NCBI RefSeq assembly: GCF_048564905.1
Contig: NC_132993.1
Coordinates: 85,219,001-85,283,000 of the forward strand
Source: Vicugna pacos
Taxonomy: Eukaryota; Chordata; Mammalia; Artiodactyla; Camelidae
DNA: 64,000 nucleotides
Direction of reading: 5' to 3'
Part shown: one piece after another, positions 36,240 through 48,281 of the stretch
How positions within the stretch are numbered: position 1 is the first letter of the stretch
Layout: each line of letters begins with the position of its first letter
The notes under the pieces: generated by a model
What the model was told of the DNA's origin: nothing
The model's input: only the letters and a program-made list of their open reading frames with translations
Database searches by the model: none
Position numbers and translations under genes: made by a program

Positions 36240-37205
36240 ATGAGGAGGCTTCACCTGGCACCTGTGTTTCTGAGGCACTTAATGGTGTCTGCTTACCAAG
36301 CTCAGCTCCCAACAGTAGCCAGTGATAAAAGTGCCCTGCCACCTCCACCATGATGAATTAGCCAATTAAATGATTCTCATTGTGGGTGGGGAGCATTAAG
36401 GACTCAGGTGTTGCTGTGATAAGGAGTGCTGTTGGCCTGAAACACATCAAGCAGATAAAAGAGGCCTGTGGAAAACAAGTGGCAGGTGGAGCTAAAGCAA
36501 AAGGGAAGTCCTGGGAGTATATCTGGTGGCCTCCTCCTCACTGGTAACTGCTTGGAGGCTGAGTAGCCCAGGCTGACCCGGGAGTTGCTCCTGCAGCACA
36601 CAGACTGATGGAAAGCACGGAGCAGAGGGCTGGGGAGGGGGGCAGGCCCCCAGCCACTGCGGGCCAGGGTGCAGTGCAGCCCAGAGCAGCAAGGACGAGC
36701 TTCGAAGGCAGAGGTGAGGTGCCGTCTGGGTCCCCCTGGGGTCTCCGTTTCTCCCTTCACCCCTGGGTGGAGGCTGGAGGGGGACACTCTCTCCATCTCA
36801 GATGGGGGTGGCTGGGAGGCCAGGTTGGGCTTGGTAACATGGGAAATCCCGGTTGGTGAGAGCAGGGATGTTCACAGGCTGAAAGCAGCAGGGAAAGAGG
36901 GTGCAGCCTTGTCCTTGTGTGGAGGTGCTCCAGGTGGCCTGGGAGGGAGGGAGGGAGGGAAGAGCTGGGGGGAGAGGAAAGGTCCCAGAAGAGATAGATG
37001 CCCCACCTGCTGGCATTCTCCTGCTTCTTGGGGGTCAAACCACACAAGGCAAGCTTCACTTGGTGCTTTTGGTTCTGGGGTGCCTAACAGTGTCTGTACA
37101 GTCAGCGACGGAAGATGGGCTCCCCTAAGTGCCCCGCAGCCTCCATTATGATAAATCGTTTAATTAAATGAGTTTCCTCACGGGTGGGGAGCATTAGGGC
37201 TCAGA
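36240..37205 (+). repeat. Pair of diverged ~165-bp direct repeats, unknown family
   Basis: 36240-36410 and 37040-37205 share a string of motifs in the same order. 'gtttctgaggcacttaatgg' pairs with 'gttctggggtgcctaacagt'; a block around 'tgatgaattagccaattaaa' pairs with one around 'gataaatcgtttaattaaat'; and both close with 'gtggggagcatta'. They could be two copies of an old repeat or an ancient local duplication. I do not recognise the family. Confidence 0.5.
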
Positions 37206-37209
37206 CCCC

Positions 37210-38305
37210 AGGCTGAAGACCATTATTAGCTGCTAAGCGGGGAAATCTCTTTGGCCAAAGAATCTAGTGTCTTTACTCAATGTGTCCTTCTCTCTTTTTC
37301 TCTAAAAGGAAAACACTGGTTTTCCTGAGAACCATCTTGGGTAACTATGTTAGGAAGCTGTGGTAAGATAAACAACATCTGAATCTCAAATTGCTCACAT
37401 CTCACATTGCTTGTTTCAGACACATTAAAATGTTAATGAAGATCTCTCTCAAGACTAAATAATACATACTTTAGCACAGAATAGACTCTCTATATTTATA
37501 CAGAGTATGTATATTGCTTTTCAGCCCAACCCATCTTAAGGAATTTTATTTCAAAATTGCTCAGGAGAAATTTAAATTGGACAGAAGAGGAAACAGATTT
37601 TGGAACAGGCCTGCAGGACACTTCATAACTCCTCCTCTTTATCTCTTTAGAGTGATAGGCAACTCGTTCCTAGTAAAGCTATGCCTGCTTAAAATCAGAG
37701 CATATGTTTGGGTGTAGCTCCAAGGGTCGATCAGCACGATTAATCATCTCCAGGGCTTCCAGCCTGAAGTAAAATACTAGAAGGGAAAAGAGCTAGAAGG
37801 GAAGGGAAAAAGAAGAGCTGTGGTCCCTCTGGTGGACAGTTTTGGAGTGGCACCCAGAAATTCACTCAAGAATTCTTGCTGGTGCTCAAACAGCTCACAG
37901 GACTAGATCTTTCAACACGAAAGACGGCTGTTGTTTCCCTAAATCCAAGAAAGTCAGTCTACATGTAAAATCCAAGCTACTTAATACAGTAATTAACTAG
38001 GAAAGTACTGTAAATGTGATAGAGGTATTTCTAAAAGACAAGAAAACCAAATATCTGGTTTATCTGAATTTTAGATGTTTACTCCTTAGGTCATCACATA
38101 TTTGCTGCTCTTAAGAACTCTGATATATAATGAAATTATTGCCATTGAACTTTCACTTAAAAAAAGGGAAAGAAATTTAGTTGATGTACAATATTTGTTT
38201 CAAGTGTGAGACGTAGCAGTTTGACATTTGCATACATTGTGAAATAATCACAGTAAGGCTAGTACGTCTGTCCCCATAGAAAGAGAGAAAAAGCAAAAAT
38301 AAACA
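37210..38305. other. AT-rich stretch before the L1 block
   Basis: AT-rich sequence without an open frame of interest. A short L1-like 3' end phrase ('gttgatgtacaatatttgtt') lies near 38180-38280. Nothing else is recognisable. Confidence 0.5.
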
Positions 38306-38309
38306 AATG

Positions 38310-41300
38310 GTACTACATCAAACTAAAAAGCTTTTACACAGCAAAGGAAACTATCAACAAAACAAATGATTTTTTTTCTCTTGGAGACAGATCCAAAAAC
38401 ATATTTCTAAGACCAATGTCAAAGAGCATACTGCCTATGTTTTCCTCTGGTAATTTTATGGCTTTGGGTCTTACATTTCATTTTTCTGATGCAGTTGTGT
38501 TATCTTCAGTTTCTTTCATCAATATCTTATAGTTTTCCAAGTACATCTTTTACATCCTTAGATTTATTCTTTTTCATGCAGTTATAAATGGGATTGTTTT
38601 CTTAATTTCTCTTTTTGATAGTTTATTGGTGTATAGTATATAGATTCCTGTGTTTTAATTTTATATTCTAAAACTTTGTGTTACTTTTAACAGTTTTTTG
38701 TGACATCTTTAAGATTTTCTGTATATAGTATCATGTCATTTGCAATCTACAGTGACAGTTTTCTTCGTCTTCAATTTGAATTTTCTTTATTATCTTGTCT
38801 GATTAATGTGGCTAGAGCTTCCAATACTATGTTGAACAAAAGTGGTGAAAGTGGGCATCTTTGTCTTGTTCTTAGAGGAAATGATTTCAGCTTTTCACAT
38901 CGAGTATGATGTTGGCTGTGGGTTTCTCATATATGGCCTTAGTATGTTGAAGTATTTTTCTTCTATACCCTGTACTTGAGAGTTTTTATCATGAAGGGAC
39001 GTTAGATTTTGTCAAAAGCTTTCTCTGCATCTATTGAGATGACCATATGATTTCCATTCTTCAATTTGTTAATGTGGTATTTCATATTGACTGATTAGTG
39101 GATATTAAATCATCCTTGCATTCCTGGGAGAAACCCCACTTATTCATGGTGTACGATTTTTGTAATGTGTTATTAAATTGGTTTGCTAATATTTTTTGAG
39201 AACTTTTGCATATATATTCATCACAGAAGTGGCCTGTAGTTTTCTCTGTAATGCTGGCCTCAGGATGAGTTTAGGAAAATTCCCTCTTCAATTTTATGGA
39301 AGAGTTTGAGGAGTGGCATTAATTTTTCTTCAACTGTTTGGTAGAAAGCTCCAGGGAAACCATCTGGCCCTAGGATTTTGTTAAGAGTTTCAATTACTGA
39401 TTCAGTCTAACTCATTATTGGTCTGTTAGAGGCTCCATTTCTTCCTTATTAGTTTTGGTAGGTTGCATGTTTCTAGGAATTAATCCATTTCTTTAAGGTT
39501 ATCCAATTTGTTGGTGTATATATAATTGTTCATGGTAGTCTCATGATCCTTTGTATTTCTGTGGTACCAGTTGTAACATCGTTTTCATGTCTGAGTTTGA
39601 TTCTTCTCTTAGTTTAGCTTAAGGTTTATCAATTTTATCTTAAAAAAAAAACCCAGCTCTTTTGTTGACCTTTTGTATTGCTTTTTCTGGTCTCTATTTC
39701 TGCTCTGCTATTTGTTATTTCTTTCCTTCTATTAACTTTGGGCTGAGTCTATTTTTTTCTACTTCTTTAAAATTTAAAGCTAGCTTATTCATTTGAGACT
39801 TCTTTTTTATTAATGTTTATCACTATAAACTTACCTCATAACTTTTTTGCTGCACCCCATGAATGGTTTTGGTAATGTTGTGTTTCCATTTTTGTTTCAA
39901 GATTTTTTTAAAAAAAAATTTCCTTTTGATTTCTTTTCTGACTCATTGGTTGTTCAGGAGCGTGTTGTTTAATTTTCACGTATTTGTGTACTTTCCAGTT
40001 TTCCTCCTGTTACTACTCATCTCTAGTTGATGCCATTCTGGTCAGAAAAGATACTTAGTATGGTTTCAGTCTTATTAAAGTTTTTAATACTTGTTCTGTG
40101 ATCTATCATGTGATCCATCCTGGAGGATGTTCTGTACGCACTTCAGAAGAATGTGTACTCTGCTGCAGTTGGATTGACTGCTTCATATATGTCTGTTAGG
40201 TTAATTTTGTCCAAAGTGTAGTTCAAATGTTTCCCTACTGATTTTCTGTCTGGATGGCCCATCCATTGTTGAAAGTGGGATAGTGGGAGTCCTCAGCTGT
40301 TACTGTAGTGTTGTCTGTTTCTCTCTCCAGATCTATTAGTATTTTCTTAATATATTTGGGTGCTCCGCTGTTACACAGTTGATTGTTACATTCTCTTGAA
40401 TTGACCTCTTTATCGTTATATGTGACCCACTTTGTCTCTTGTACAATTTTAGCTTAAAGTCTTGAAGTCTATTTTGTCTGATTTAAGTATAGTTATCTCT
40501 GCTCTCTTTGGTTTCTACTTGCCTGGAATATTTTTTTCCGTATCTTCACCATGGGCTTATGTGTGTCTTTAAAGCTGGAAGAATCTCCATAGGTAGCATA
40601 TAATTGGGTCTTTGGTTTATTTTCTTGCTTTTTTCCCCCCATCCAGCCACTCTATGTCTTTTGTTTGGAGAACTTAATCTATTTACATTTTGAGTCATTA
40701 CTGATCGGTAAGAATTAATGCAATTTTATTGTCTTCTAGCTGTTGTGTTGTTCTTACTCCTTCCTCCCTCTCTTGCTGCCTTTCTTTGTGTGCTGCTGAT
40801 TTCCCATAGTGATATGCTTTGATTCCCTTCTATCTTTTGTGGAGCTACTGTAGGTTTTTGCTCTGTGGTTATCATGAGTTCCACATAAAACATGTTGTAG
40901 ATGTAACAGTCTATTTATGCTGATAACAACCTCAATGGCATATGAAAACTCTTACCACTTGTACATTTTTATGTCACAATTTACCTCTTTTAATATTGTG
41001 TATTCACTAAAAAATTTGTATAGCTATAGTTATTTTAATGCTCTTGTCCTTTTACCTTTACACCAGGGTTATGTGATTAGCACACCACCATATTAGAATA
41101 TTAGAGAATTGTAAATTTGGCTATATGCTTATTTTTTATCACTGTTACTAACTAGCATCCTTTCATTTCAGCTTCCTGAAAGAAATTCCTTTAGAAATTC
41201 CTGAAGAATTCTTTTAGCATTTATTTATAGCATTTTCAGAGTTCTTTATATATTCTATATACAAGCCCCTTTCAGATACAAGATTTGCAAACATTTTCTT

Positions 41301-41430
41301 CCATTCTGTGGGTCATCTGTTTTTTATGGTATCCTTTGAAGAACAAGAGTACTTAATTTTGAAAAATGCCCAGTCTATTTTTCCTTTTGTGGCTTGTGAT
41401 TTTGGTTCTAAGGTATGCAACTAAGTGGAA
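38310..41430 (-). mobile_element. L1 LINE, mostly ORF2, antisense
   Basis: A long antisense old L1. Landmarks are 'acaaaagtggtgaaagtggg' with 'catctttgtcttgttcttag' near 38840, 'ctatttgttatttctttcct' near 39710, 'gatccatcctggaggatgtt' near 40110 and 'cagccactctatgtcttttg' near 40645. These cover most of ORF2 from its C-terminal end (left) towards its start. It is heavily mutated, with no long open frame. A short sense-oriented ORF2 C-terminal piece at 38310-38380 and a second 3' piece at 41220-41430 show that more than one insertion is involved. Confidence 0.8.
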
Positions 41431-41799
41431 ATAGCAATATATGGAGATTTATGTAACAATCTAGTTTTCTGAAAAAGGATGGATGAGAATATATATTTGT
41501 TTGCCTGTGTATGCACAAATTGGTAAGTTATATAGGAAACTGAAAAGAGCAGTTGTCTTTGGTTGGGGAGAACTGCAGGGATTGGAGTCATGGGTGGGAA
41601 GGAGACTTTATGCCATTTTATTTTTTCATGTGAAATTTAAAAATTTTCAAAATGCAATGATTAAGAGTAAACCTAGAATTCTAACACTCACACTGATTAA
41701 AATAAACATGGACTCAAAAAGGCAAGAAAATTTTAAAGACAGTATATGTATATGGCAGAGAACATTCAAATAAAAAGAGCATGGAGTGAAAATGGGTCC

Positions 41800-44400
41800 C
41801 TTACTCCTGAGTCCTAGTCCTTCAGATGTCACCACTCTTCCCAGTGTCTGGTGTAGCCCACCAGAAATATTCAGTGAGTATACACATGTGTGTACAGGTA
41901 CAAACATATACCATTCCTGTTAAAAAAAAAAAAGAAGACTAAAAACACTGTCCTGAAACATGCTTTTTACTTAATAGATCTTGGAGATTGTTCTATAGTG
42001 ATGTAGAATCTGCATCAATAATTACAGGTCTACTTTATTTTTAAACAGGCTAGTTTTATAAATGTCATCTAACTAGTCCTTGCTAATGAATTTTAAGGTT
42101 GTTTCTACTCTATTTTTACTACAATACTGCAGTGAATTTCCTTATACATATATATTTGCACAGGTGTACAATGTATGTGATGAATGTGTGTAAATACTGT
42201 GCAATTGTGGGGTTAAGGATATATATGCTTTTAACATTTTCGTGTATTTTCTAATAGAACTCTATAATCAACTTACCAAAAATACCCTTTGAGGATTGTG
42301 CCTGGAAACATTTCTTGGAAGGCAAATCTAGTGCTGATGGACTCCCTCAGCTTTTGTTTGTGTGGGAAATTCTCTCTCCTTCATTTCTAACGGACAGCTT
42401 TGTCAGGCAGAATGTTCTTGGTTGGCCGTTTTCTCTCAGCACTTTGAAACTACCATTCTGCTCTCTCCTGGCCTGTGAAGTTTCTGCTGAGGAGTCTGCT
42501 AGTTACAGTATAGGGGTTCCCCTGTAATTCACAAACTTCTTTTCTCTTGCTGCTTTTAAGATTCTTTGTCTTTGATTTCTGATAGTTTTATTACAGCGTA
42601 TTTTGAAGAAGATCTCTTTGAATGATAGATGAACTTGGATATCCAAATTTGTCCTCAGATTTGGGAATTTCTCAGCCATTATTTCTTTAAATAAGCTTTC
42701 TGCCCCCTTCTCTCTCTGGAATGCTAATACTTTGCAAGTTGTTTCTTTTGATTGTATCCCATAGGTCTTATAGGCTTTCATCATTCTTTTTTGTTTTCCT
42801 GACTGAATAATCTCAAAGTTCCCATCTTCTACCTCATAGATTCTTTATTCTGTGTGATCAGTTCTGATAGGAATGCTATTATATTCTTCACCTCATTTTA
42901 TTTTTCTACTTCAGAATTTCTGGTCCTTAATATCTCTGTTAAACTGCTCATTTTGTTCATGTATTTTCCTGATTTCATCAAATTGTCTTTGTGTATTCCT
43001 ATAGCTCACGGAGTTTCCGTTGATCGCCAGGTCATCCAAATCTGGGTGACAGTTGGGTTTCCTCAGGGGCACCCAATTCACAGTGGGTGATCAACACGTT
43101 AAAAACACTTATTTAAATTCTTTATCAGGTAAATCACAGCTCTCCATGACTTTGGGATCATTTACTAGAAGATTATCATAATCCTGTGGTCACATTTCCT
43201 TGATGTTTTGCTCTGTTGTCTTTGTATCTGAAGTAGCAGTCACCTCCTCTAGTGTTTACTAACTGCTTCAGGAGAGAAGTAATTTTAGTAAGCCCGGCTA
43301 GAGATTCTGAGGCTTTCTCAGATCGGTTATGGATAAGCCTGCTCCACACTTCTTGCTGTCTTGTGGTATGCCTTCTCTTGATTCAGCAATGCAGAAGGCT
43401 GGGTGCTGACACCCTCCCTTCCACCTCCCAAAAAGTGGGGCTAAAGCTTACGCTGTGGTCTCTCCCTGTCCTGTAGATTCAGGCTGGCTTTGTTTGCAAT
43501 GCTCACTAGCCAGCTGCCAAAGCTTCCTCTCGATGCTGTCAGGAGCACATAGAGGAGCCAGCCACAGGGTGGGGGGGGTGTTGTGTAGGTGAGGCATTGC
43601 TGGTTCCATGGGCCAGTCAGGAGATCTACCGGTAAAGTGTCCCCAGTGGTGTGGGGCTAGCTTCTTGATGGGACCATAACAGTAGGCTCTGTGACCCTTC
43701 AATGCCCTCCAAAGGTTCTGTCTGCTGCTGTTCTAGCAACTTCCACCCTCTGGTCATGCAGCTCATGATTCAGTAGTCTGGATGAGAAAAAGGGGTCTCT
43801 TTGGCAGCATCCAATATAGTTGAAAAAGCTTGGCACTCAGTCTTTCCTTCCCCTCCAGGAGAAATCACAGGTTGAGGTCTCTCTTGATACTGAACTGTGC
43901 CGCCTTAGGGGAGGGGTGATGAGAGTAAAATCAAACTGCTCCTCTTCAAAGCATCTGAACTCATTAAATTTTATTGCTTCAATGGCACGCTGAAAATTCT
44001 CCACTGGAAACCCAGACTTTCACAAAAGCCTTCTTGTCCACGGTGACTATCTAAGATAAAACTTTCCAGGGGTTTCCAGAGTGTAGCTGAGTGGGACTGG
44101 AGCTGGTTCACAGACCACTGCAGGGTCCAAGCAGGGACCTAGGTCTGTATGTCTATTACCCAATGCCCAGGTGGATGAGATTCCTACCAGATTGCTTGGT
44201 ACATGGTGTTGGCTCACAAAGCTCCCACAAAGGCATTTTTGTCTGTAAGTGGATGCCAAATTGTTGGGGGTGGGGGACACAAATGAGGGATGGCTTACTC
44301 AGCCATGTTGATGTTACTTCTGAAGTTGGTTGTCTTTGAGGATAAATGGATGGCTGGGGCGAAATGAGTATTCAGTAGTCTCTTCTTAGTGATCAGATTT
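41800..44400 (-). mobile_element. L1M fragments (3'UTR piece, then 5' region), antisense
   Basis: 41800-42300 has antisense L1M 3'UTR features such as 'cttggagattgttctatagt'. From 42310 the sequence changes to the 5' region of an old L1, with 'gttcttggttggccgttttc', 'ctctcctggcctgtgaagtt' and 'ttctcttgctgcttttaaga'. The order shows separate fragments rather than one element. GC-richer sequence at 43400-44300 probably belongs to the L1 5'UTR, but less surely. Confidence 0.65.
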
Positions 44401-44419
44401 CCTTGCTTTGCCCTCTTTC

Positions 44420-44610
44420 TTTAGGTACAATTCTTTTCAGTTCTGAAGGCTAGAAGTTCAAAATCAAGGTATTGGCAAGTTTGATTTTTTCTCCTGAGGG
44501 CCTAAAGGGAGAGGATCTGTTCTAGGCATCTCTCTGGCTTGCAGATGGTCGCCCTGTTGCTTCCTCTGCATATGCTTTTCACTCTGAGTACTTGAAATTC
44601 CACATATTCT
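44420..44610 (-). mobile_element. MLT1-type LTR fragment (ERVL-MaLR fossil)
   Basis: 'ttctgaaggctagaagttca' and 'aaatcaaggtattggcaagt' mark part of an old LTR in reverse orientation. Early eutherian age, fragment only. Confidence 0.5.
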
Positions 44611-47460
44611 TAAAGCTAGTGAACAAATGTTGGTATTCCACATCGTGGCATTAGTTTCAAGATATTAATTCTTTCAGCCATTGGAATCAGAGTGAACAAA
44701 AATGAATGAAATCATAGCCAGCTAACAAGGCTTTCACAAGTGCCATAAAGGTTTGAATTCAAAGACCAAGACAATTAAAGATAAAAGTGTTGACTCTTTT
44801 GGGCACTTGCTGACAGCCTCAACGGCTTCCTCCAGGCCTCTGACGACCCCAGCCACTGTGTTCCCGGTCTATTCCTTCCCCTGGGCTAAAGCTGCTCAGG
44901 CTCCGAACCTGCGCCCTGCAAAATATAGTAAAGAAAGAACATTGTGAACATTCACTACTTTGCAAGTGATCTTTCTCTCTGTGCTTCAAACACATGAGCA
45001 GGTCCATTCACTGTGGTTTACAGTCTTTTGGTGACACTTCCCGGGTGTGGGACTGGCAGTGCTGTAACCCGGGTCTGTGCCACTCTTCCTCACAGTTGTC
45101 TTCCTCATCAAAGGACCTCTGACACTCAGCACAGATCCTGGCCCTCAAGAGGTTCTGCATGACTCTTGACTCAATAAACAGGGTAGTAAATTAAGACAGA
45201 ATTTTCCCTATGCCACTTGAGAATATAAGCTAAATTAATTAGGGGAAAGGTAGAGTGTGGCAAGTTGAATATTTCTCTCTCCTATAAATAAGAACGCTAG
45301 AAGACAAACATCGTCTTTTCAATAATAACCACAATAAAAAACCAGAAACACCACGATAAAAGTATTGTTCTGGCAAAACAGAAGTTTGCATGCGTATATA
45401 TCCACATAGTTCATTTGAGAACCTCAGGGCTCTTTATTTCTGTTACAGCTAGACACAAAATGCTCAGATATATAAAACAAATGATAACAAACTGTAAACA
45501 CTTACAAAGGTGAAAATATAAAGAAATGAAGATGATGGATTTATGTTTGCAAACAATTTTACTTTGAATCTGTCTGGTGTGAAAACCTACCAGTTTATCA
45601 AAATTTGTATGTGATACAACTGTACGTTAGAATTACAGTGGACAAAATGCATGAGATCCCAATCATCAATACCCTACAGCAATTAATGATTATAATTAAA
45701 ACTAATATGACCTCCAACTATTTTCCTAAGCACTGCTGTTATGATTTTCTATTTAAAATTTTCATTTTGGGGAACAAAACTGACCTTTATTCTCTTTCTT
45801 GAAAAAGTATGAACATTAATTAAATCTTCAATCTCAAATTTTAAAACTTAGAGCTCTTTAAGTATTTCTGCTAGTCTTTGACTATTTTTGGTACATTGCA
45901 AACTTTAGGAATACCTTGATCAATGTGACTTAAGGTCATTTTTTTTTTTTGGTCTGGATAGTGCTCATGCTTTTTGTCTTTATACCAAAGCAGTAAGGCA
46001 AGAAAACTTTTCCTTTTTCGTATCACATAAACAGAGAATATCTATTCATTTGAAAATTCAGGGACTAGGAGCAGTGCAGATAATCCTACCCACAGGAAAT
46101 TAAGGCTGCTGTGAGTTTCCTTTCTATTTAAACCATAACATAAGATGAGCAGTGTCACTGCCTATAAATGTTGTTTATAAGCATTTGGGCTTAAGTCACA
46201 GGAGATAAACATTGCCATTTCTGTTTGTATTTCAATACTAGTTAATAAGACACCGTTTTCACAATTACCTTTGATAAGTTTAAAGGTGAAGTCAGAAAAC
46301 ACTACACGAAGCTGAAGCTGGATGACTTTGCTACAAGGAAATAATGGTTGAGGGAACAAGAATGGTTTTCCAGTGTCTGGCACTGTGCCCCTAGCTCTGC
46401 AGAGACATGCAGGCCACACTCCAGCCAGCATGGCACAGGTGTGGGCACCTTCCCTGCTCCAAAGGGCCTGACCTGCTATTGCCAAAGGCCCAATGCACAG
46501 CTGTGCATGAACCACCAGGTGCCAGTTAGAGTATATCCTGTTTGCTGAAGTGTATCAGTCTTTTCTGAGGCAAGCCTTTCTAGATATGTGAAAGAGAAAA
46601 ATCACAGCCTAGTCTTACTGTAAGAGTTCCCAAAATCATTTCCTAATATGAACATGAACTCGGCTTTGCAGTACGCATCCATCAGCGTTAGCACCATATT
46701 TAAGCCTGAATTGAGGTAAAGATAAACTCTCAGACTTTGGGTAGAAATTACAGCAGCAATTTTGAATGGGGTGTTAACATCGGTATTCTTTCTGATCATT
46801 AAAATAAGTTGTTTGAAAACTACTTGATCCCAGGTATACATGCCCAAGTATATATTGAAACTGATAAATTATAAAGCTGGGTGTATGAGCTTTTTAGCCA
46901 GAAATGTAGCAAAGCAGAATTCACATTTCTGGAGTTCAAAAAATGTTATTATTGGCTTGATGAAGATTTTGTAAAAACACTGTGAGCCAATATCACAAGG
47001 CTGGCTGATCAAATGGCAATGCCTGAGACTGTTTCTCAGAGCACAGTCAAGTTTCCTGTGAATGCCACCCAGTCAAAACCAGTTCCTGCACGAATCATCC
47101 CCTGCTTGTTGCTCATTAATAAGAAGGTAAGTAGGTTTTCTTTTCCCCAGTTATTTGAATTTATGTAGAAAAACTTCCCTGAAACTTGTACTTAACATTT
47201 GTATAAAGGAACAGGGAGGAAAGACCCTAAAACTTAGTTAAAATTTTGAAGGGGTAAGAGTGAAAGGATAACTGGACTAAACAAGGGAATTCTCTACTTA
47301 GTTCCTGTAAACTGATAAGGTGAAACAACGTATAAAACAAAAAACTAGGAAAAACTTTACAAATTGCTTTTCCCTCCCTTTAACAGTACTTAACATATAA
47401 GAGAAATAATAAATCTTAAATATAGCTTTTGGGGGCATAACACAAACTAATTTTTCAAAG
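44610..47460. other. Unique AT-rich sequence beyond MATCAP2
   Basis: No gene recognised. It lies immediately 3' of MATCAP2 and may include a longer alternative 3'UTR. Small exon-like segments on the minus strand (for example 46269-46330, with acceptor and donor motifs) have no coding support. Confidence 0.4.
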
Positions 47461-47895
47461 GAGAACAATTACGATTATTTATTAAATAAAATAGAACCTT
47501 GGAGTTTGAGCAACAGTGGAATACCATCTCTAGTCGCAGCTGGTCTTGGTGCGCAGGCAGGGGCACTGAGACCAGTGCTGACTGCTCAGGCAGAAGCTTC
47601 TCACTCAGTTTGACCAATATTCCTCAATATTCATCAAAAACACTCATCAGCAGTATTTTCATCTGACTCTGAGATTTAGATGAAGATACAAGTAACTTCC
47701 CTGCAGACAAAGAAACATTTTAGGGAAACAGTACAAGGTTTGTTCGTAACCTCAGTATTCAGCTGAAGACTGCAGATCATTCTTCACAAAACCCATGTAA
47801 ACAGTCATTCTTCTTTATAAATCTGCTGGTGCTAACTGCACCTAACTGCTAATAGACATGGAGGTACAGCTTTGCTAAGTTTGCAAGAATGCTAG
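47460..47895 (-). terminator. MATCAP2: MATCAP2 3'UTR with AATAAA signal
   Basis: Sequence following the MATCAP2 stop on the minus strand, with AATAAA at 47478-47483, so cleavage would lie near 47460. Longer forms are possible. Confidence 0.5.
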
Positions 47896-48057
47896 TTAAT
47901 ATATAAGAACTCTCAGTTCCCTATCGGTCAGTTCATTCACTTCCATGATCTTCTCTAAGTGTTCCATGCATCGACCATGGTCCTACAAAAAGTAAGGGAC
48001 TCTCATATTTTCAGTAACTGCCAATCCTTTTAAGCGATCCACGTCTTCTTAAGAGAC
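47896..48057 (-). pseudogene. MATCAP2: MATCAP2 (KIAA0895) terminal coding exon with two stops
   Basis: MATCAP2 belongs to the microtubule-associated tyrosine carboxypeptidase family, metalloproteases that remove the C-terminal tyrosine of alpha-tubulin. This is the last exon (54 codons with stop) after a TTTTTTCAG acceptor. It reads VS-stop-EDVDRLKGLAVTENMRVPYFL-stop-DHGRCMEHLEKIMEVNELTD and ends RELRVLIY. It matches the family C terminus, where the paralogue has SYEDVDRLRPHGVLDNTRVP and HFMQDLARYRQQLEHIM. The first stop (TAA, 48049-48051) replaces Tyr of SYEDVD, and the second (TAG, 47983-47985) replaces Gln before DH. No upstream exon is visible in the window. Confidence 0.75.
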
Positions 48058-48093
48058 CTGAAAAAAGGAAGGTGGGTTACTCTTTAAATGCAA

Positions 48094-48281
48094 CTGGGGC
48101 TGAGCCCCCTCTGTACCCACCCACACCTTCTTCTAAAAAATCCCACTATGAATCCCCTCCAGCACCCGACCTAGACTTCCATTCCCCTGGAGTGATTTGT
48201 GTTTCGTTTTGCTTCACTTTCCTCTGTTTGTTTCATATCGGTTATGGCATCCTTTATTTTGCCTTTTTAAGATACTTTTAA
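48094..48281 (+). pseudogene. RALGDS-like tail exon remnant, copy R3
   Basis: Plus-strand remnant of the terminal exon: the Ser/Pro segment followed by VICVSFCFTFLCLFHIGYGI and a TAA at 48279-48281 that overlaps an AATAAA, as in R1. The repeat part is missing. The frame through the hydrophobic tail is open despite clear sequence divergence. Confidence 0.45.

Noticed and set aside
44753-44947. Exon-like minus-strand segment after a TTTTGCAG motif near 44.92 kb
   Set aside because: It is short and has no family resemblance or supporting neighbours.
46269-46330. 62-nt minus-strand segment with acceptor and donor motifs
   Set aside because: It lies beyond the MATCAP2 stop, has no protein match, and such motif pairs occur by chance.
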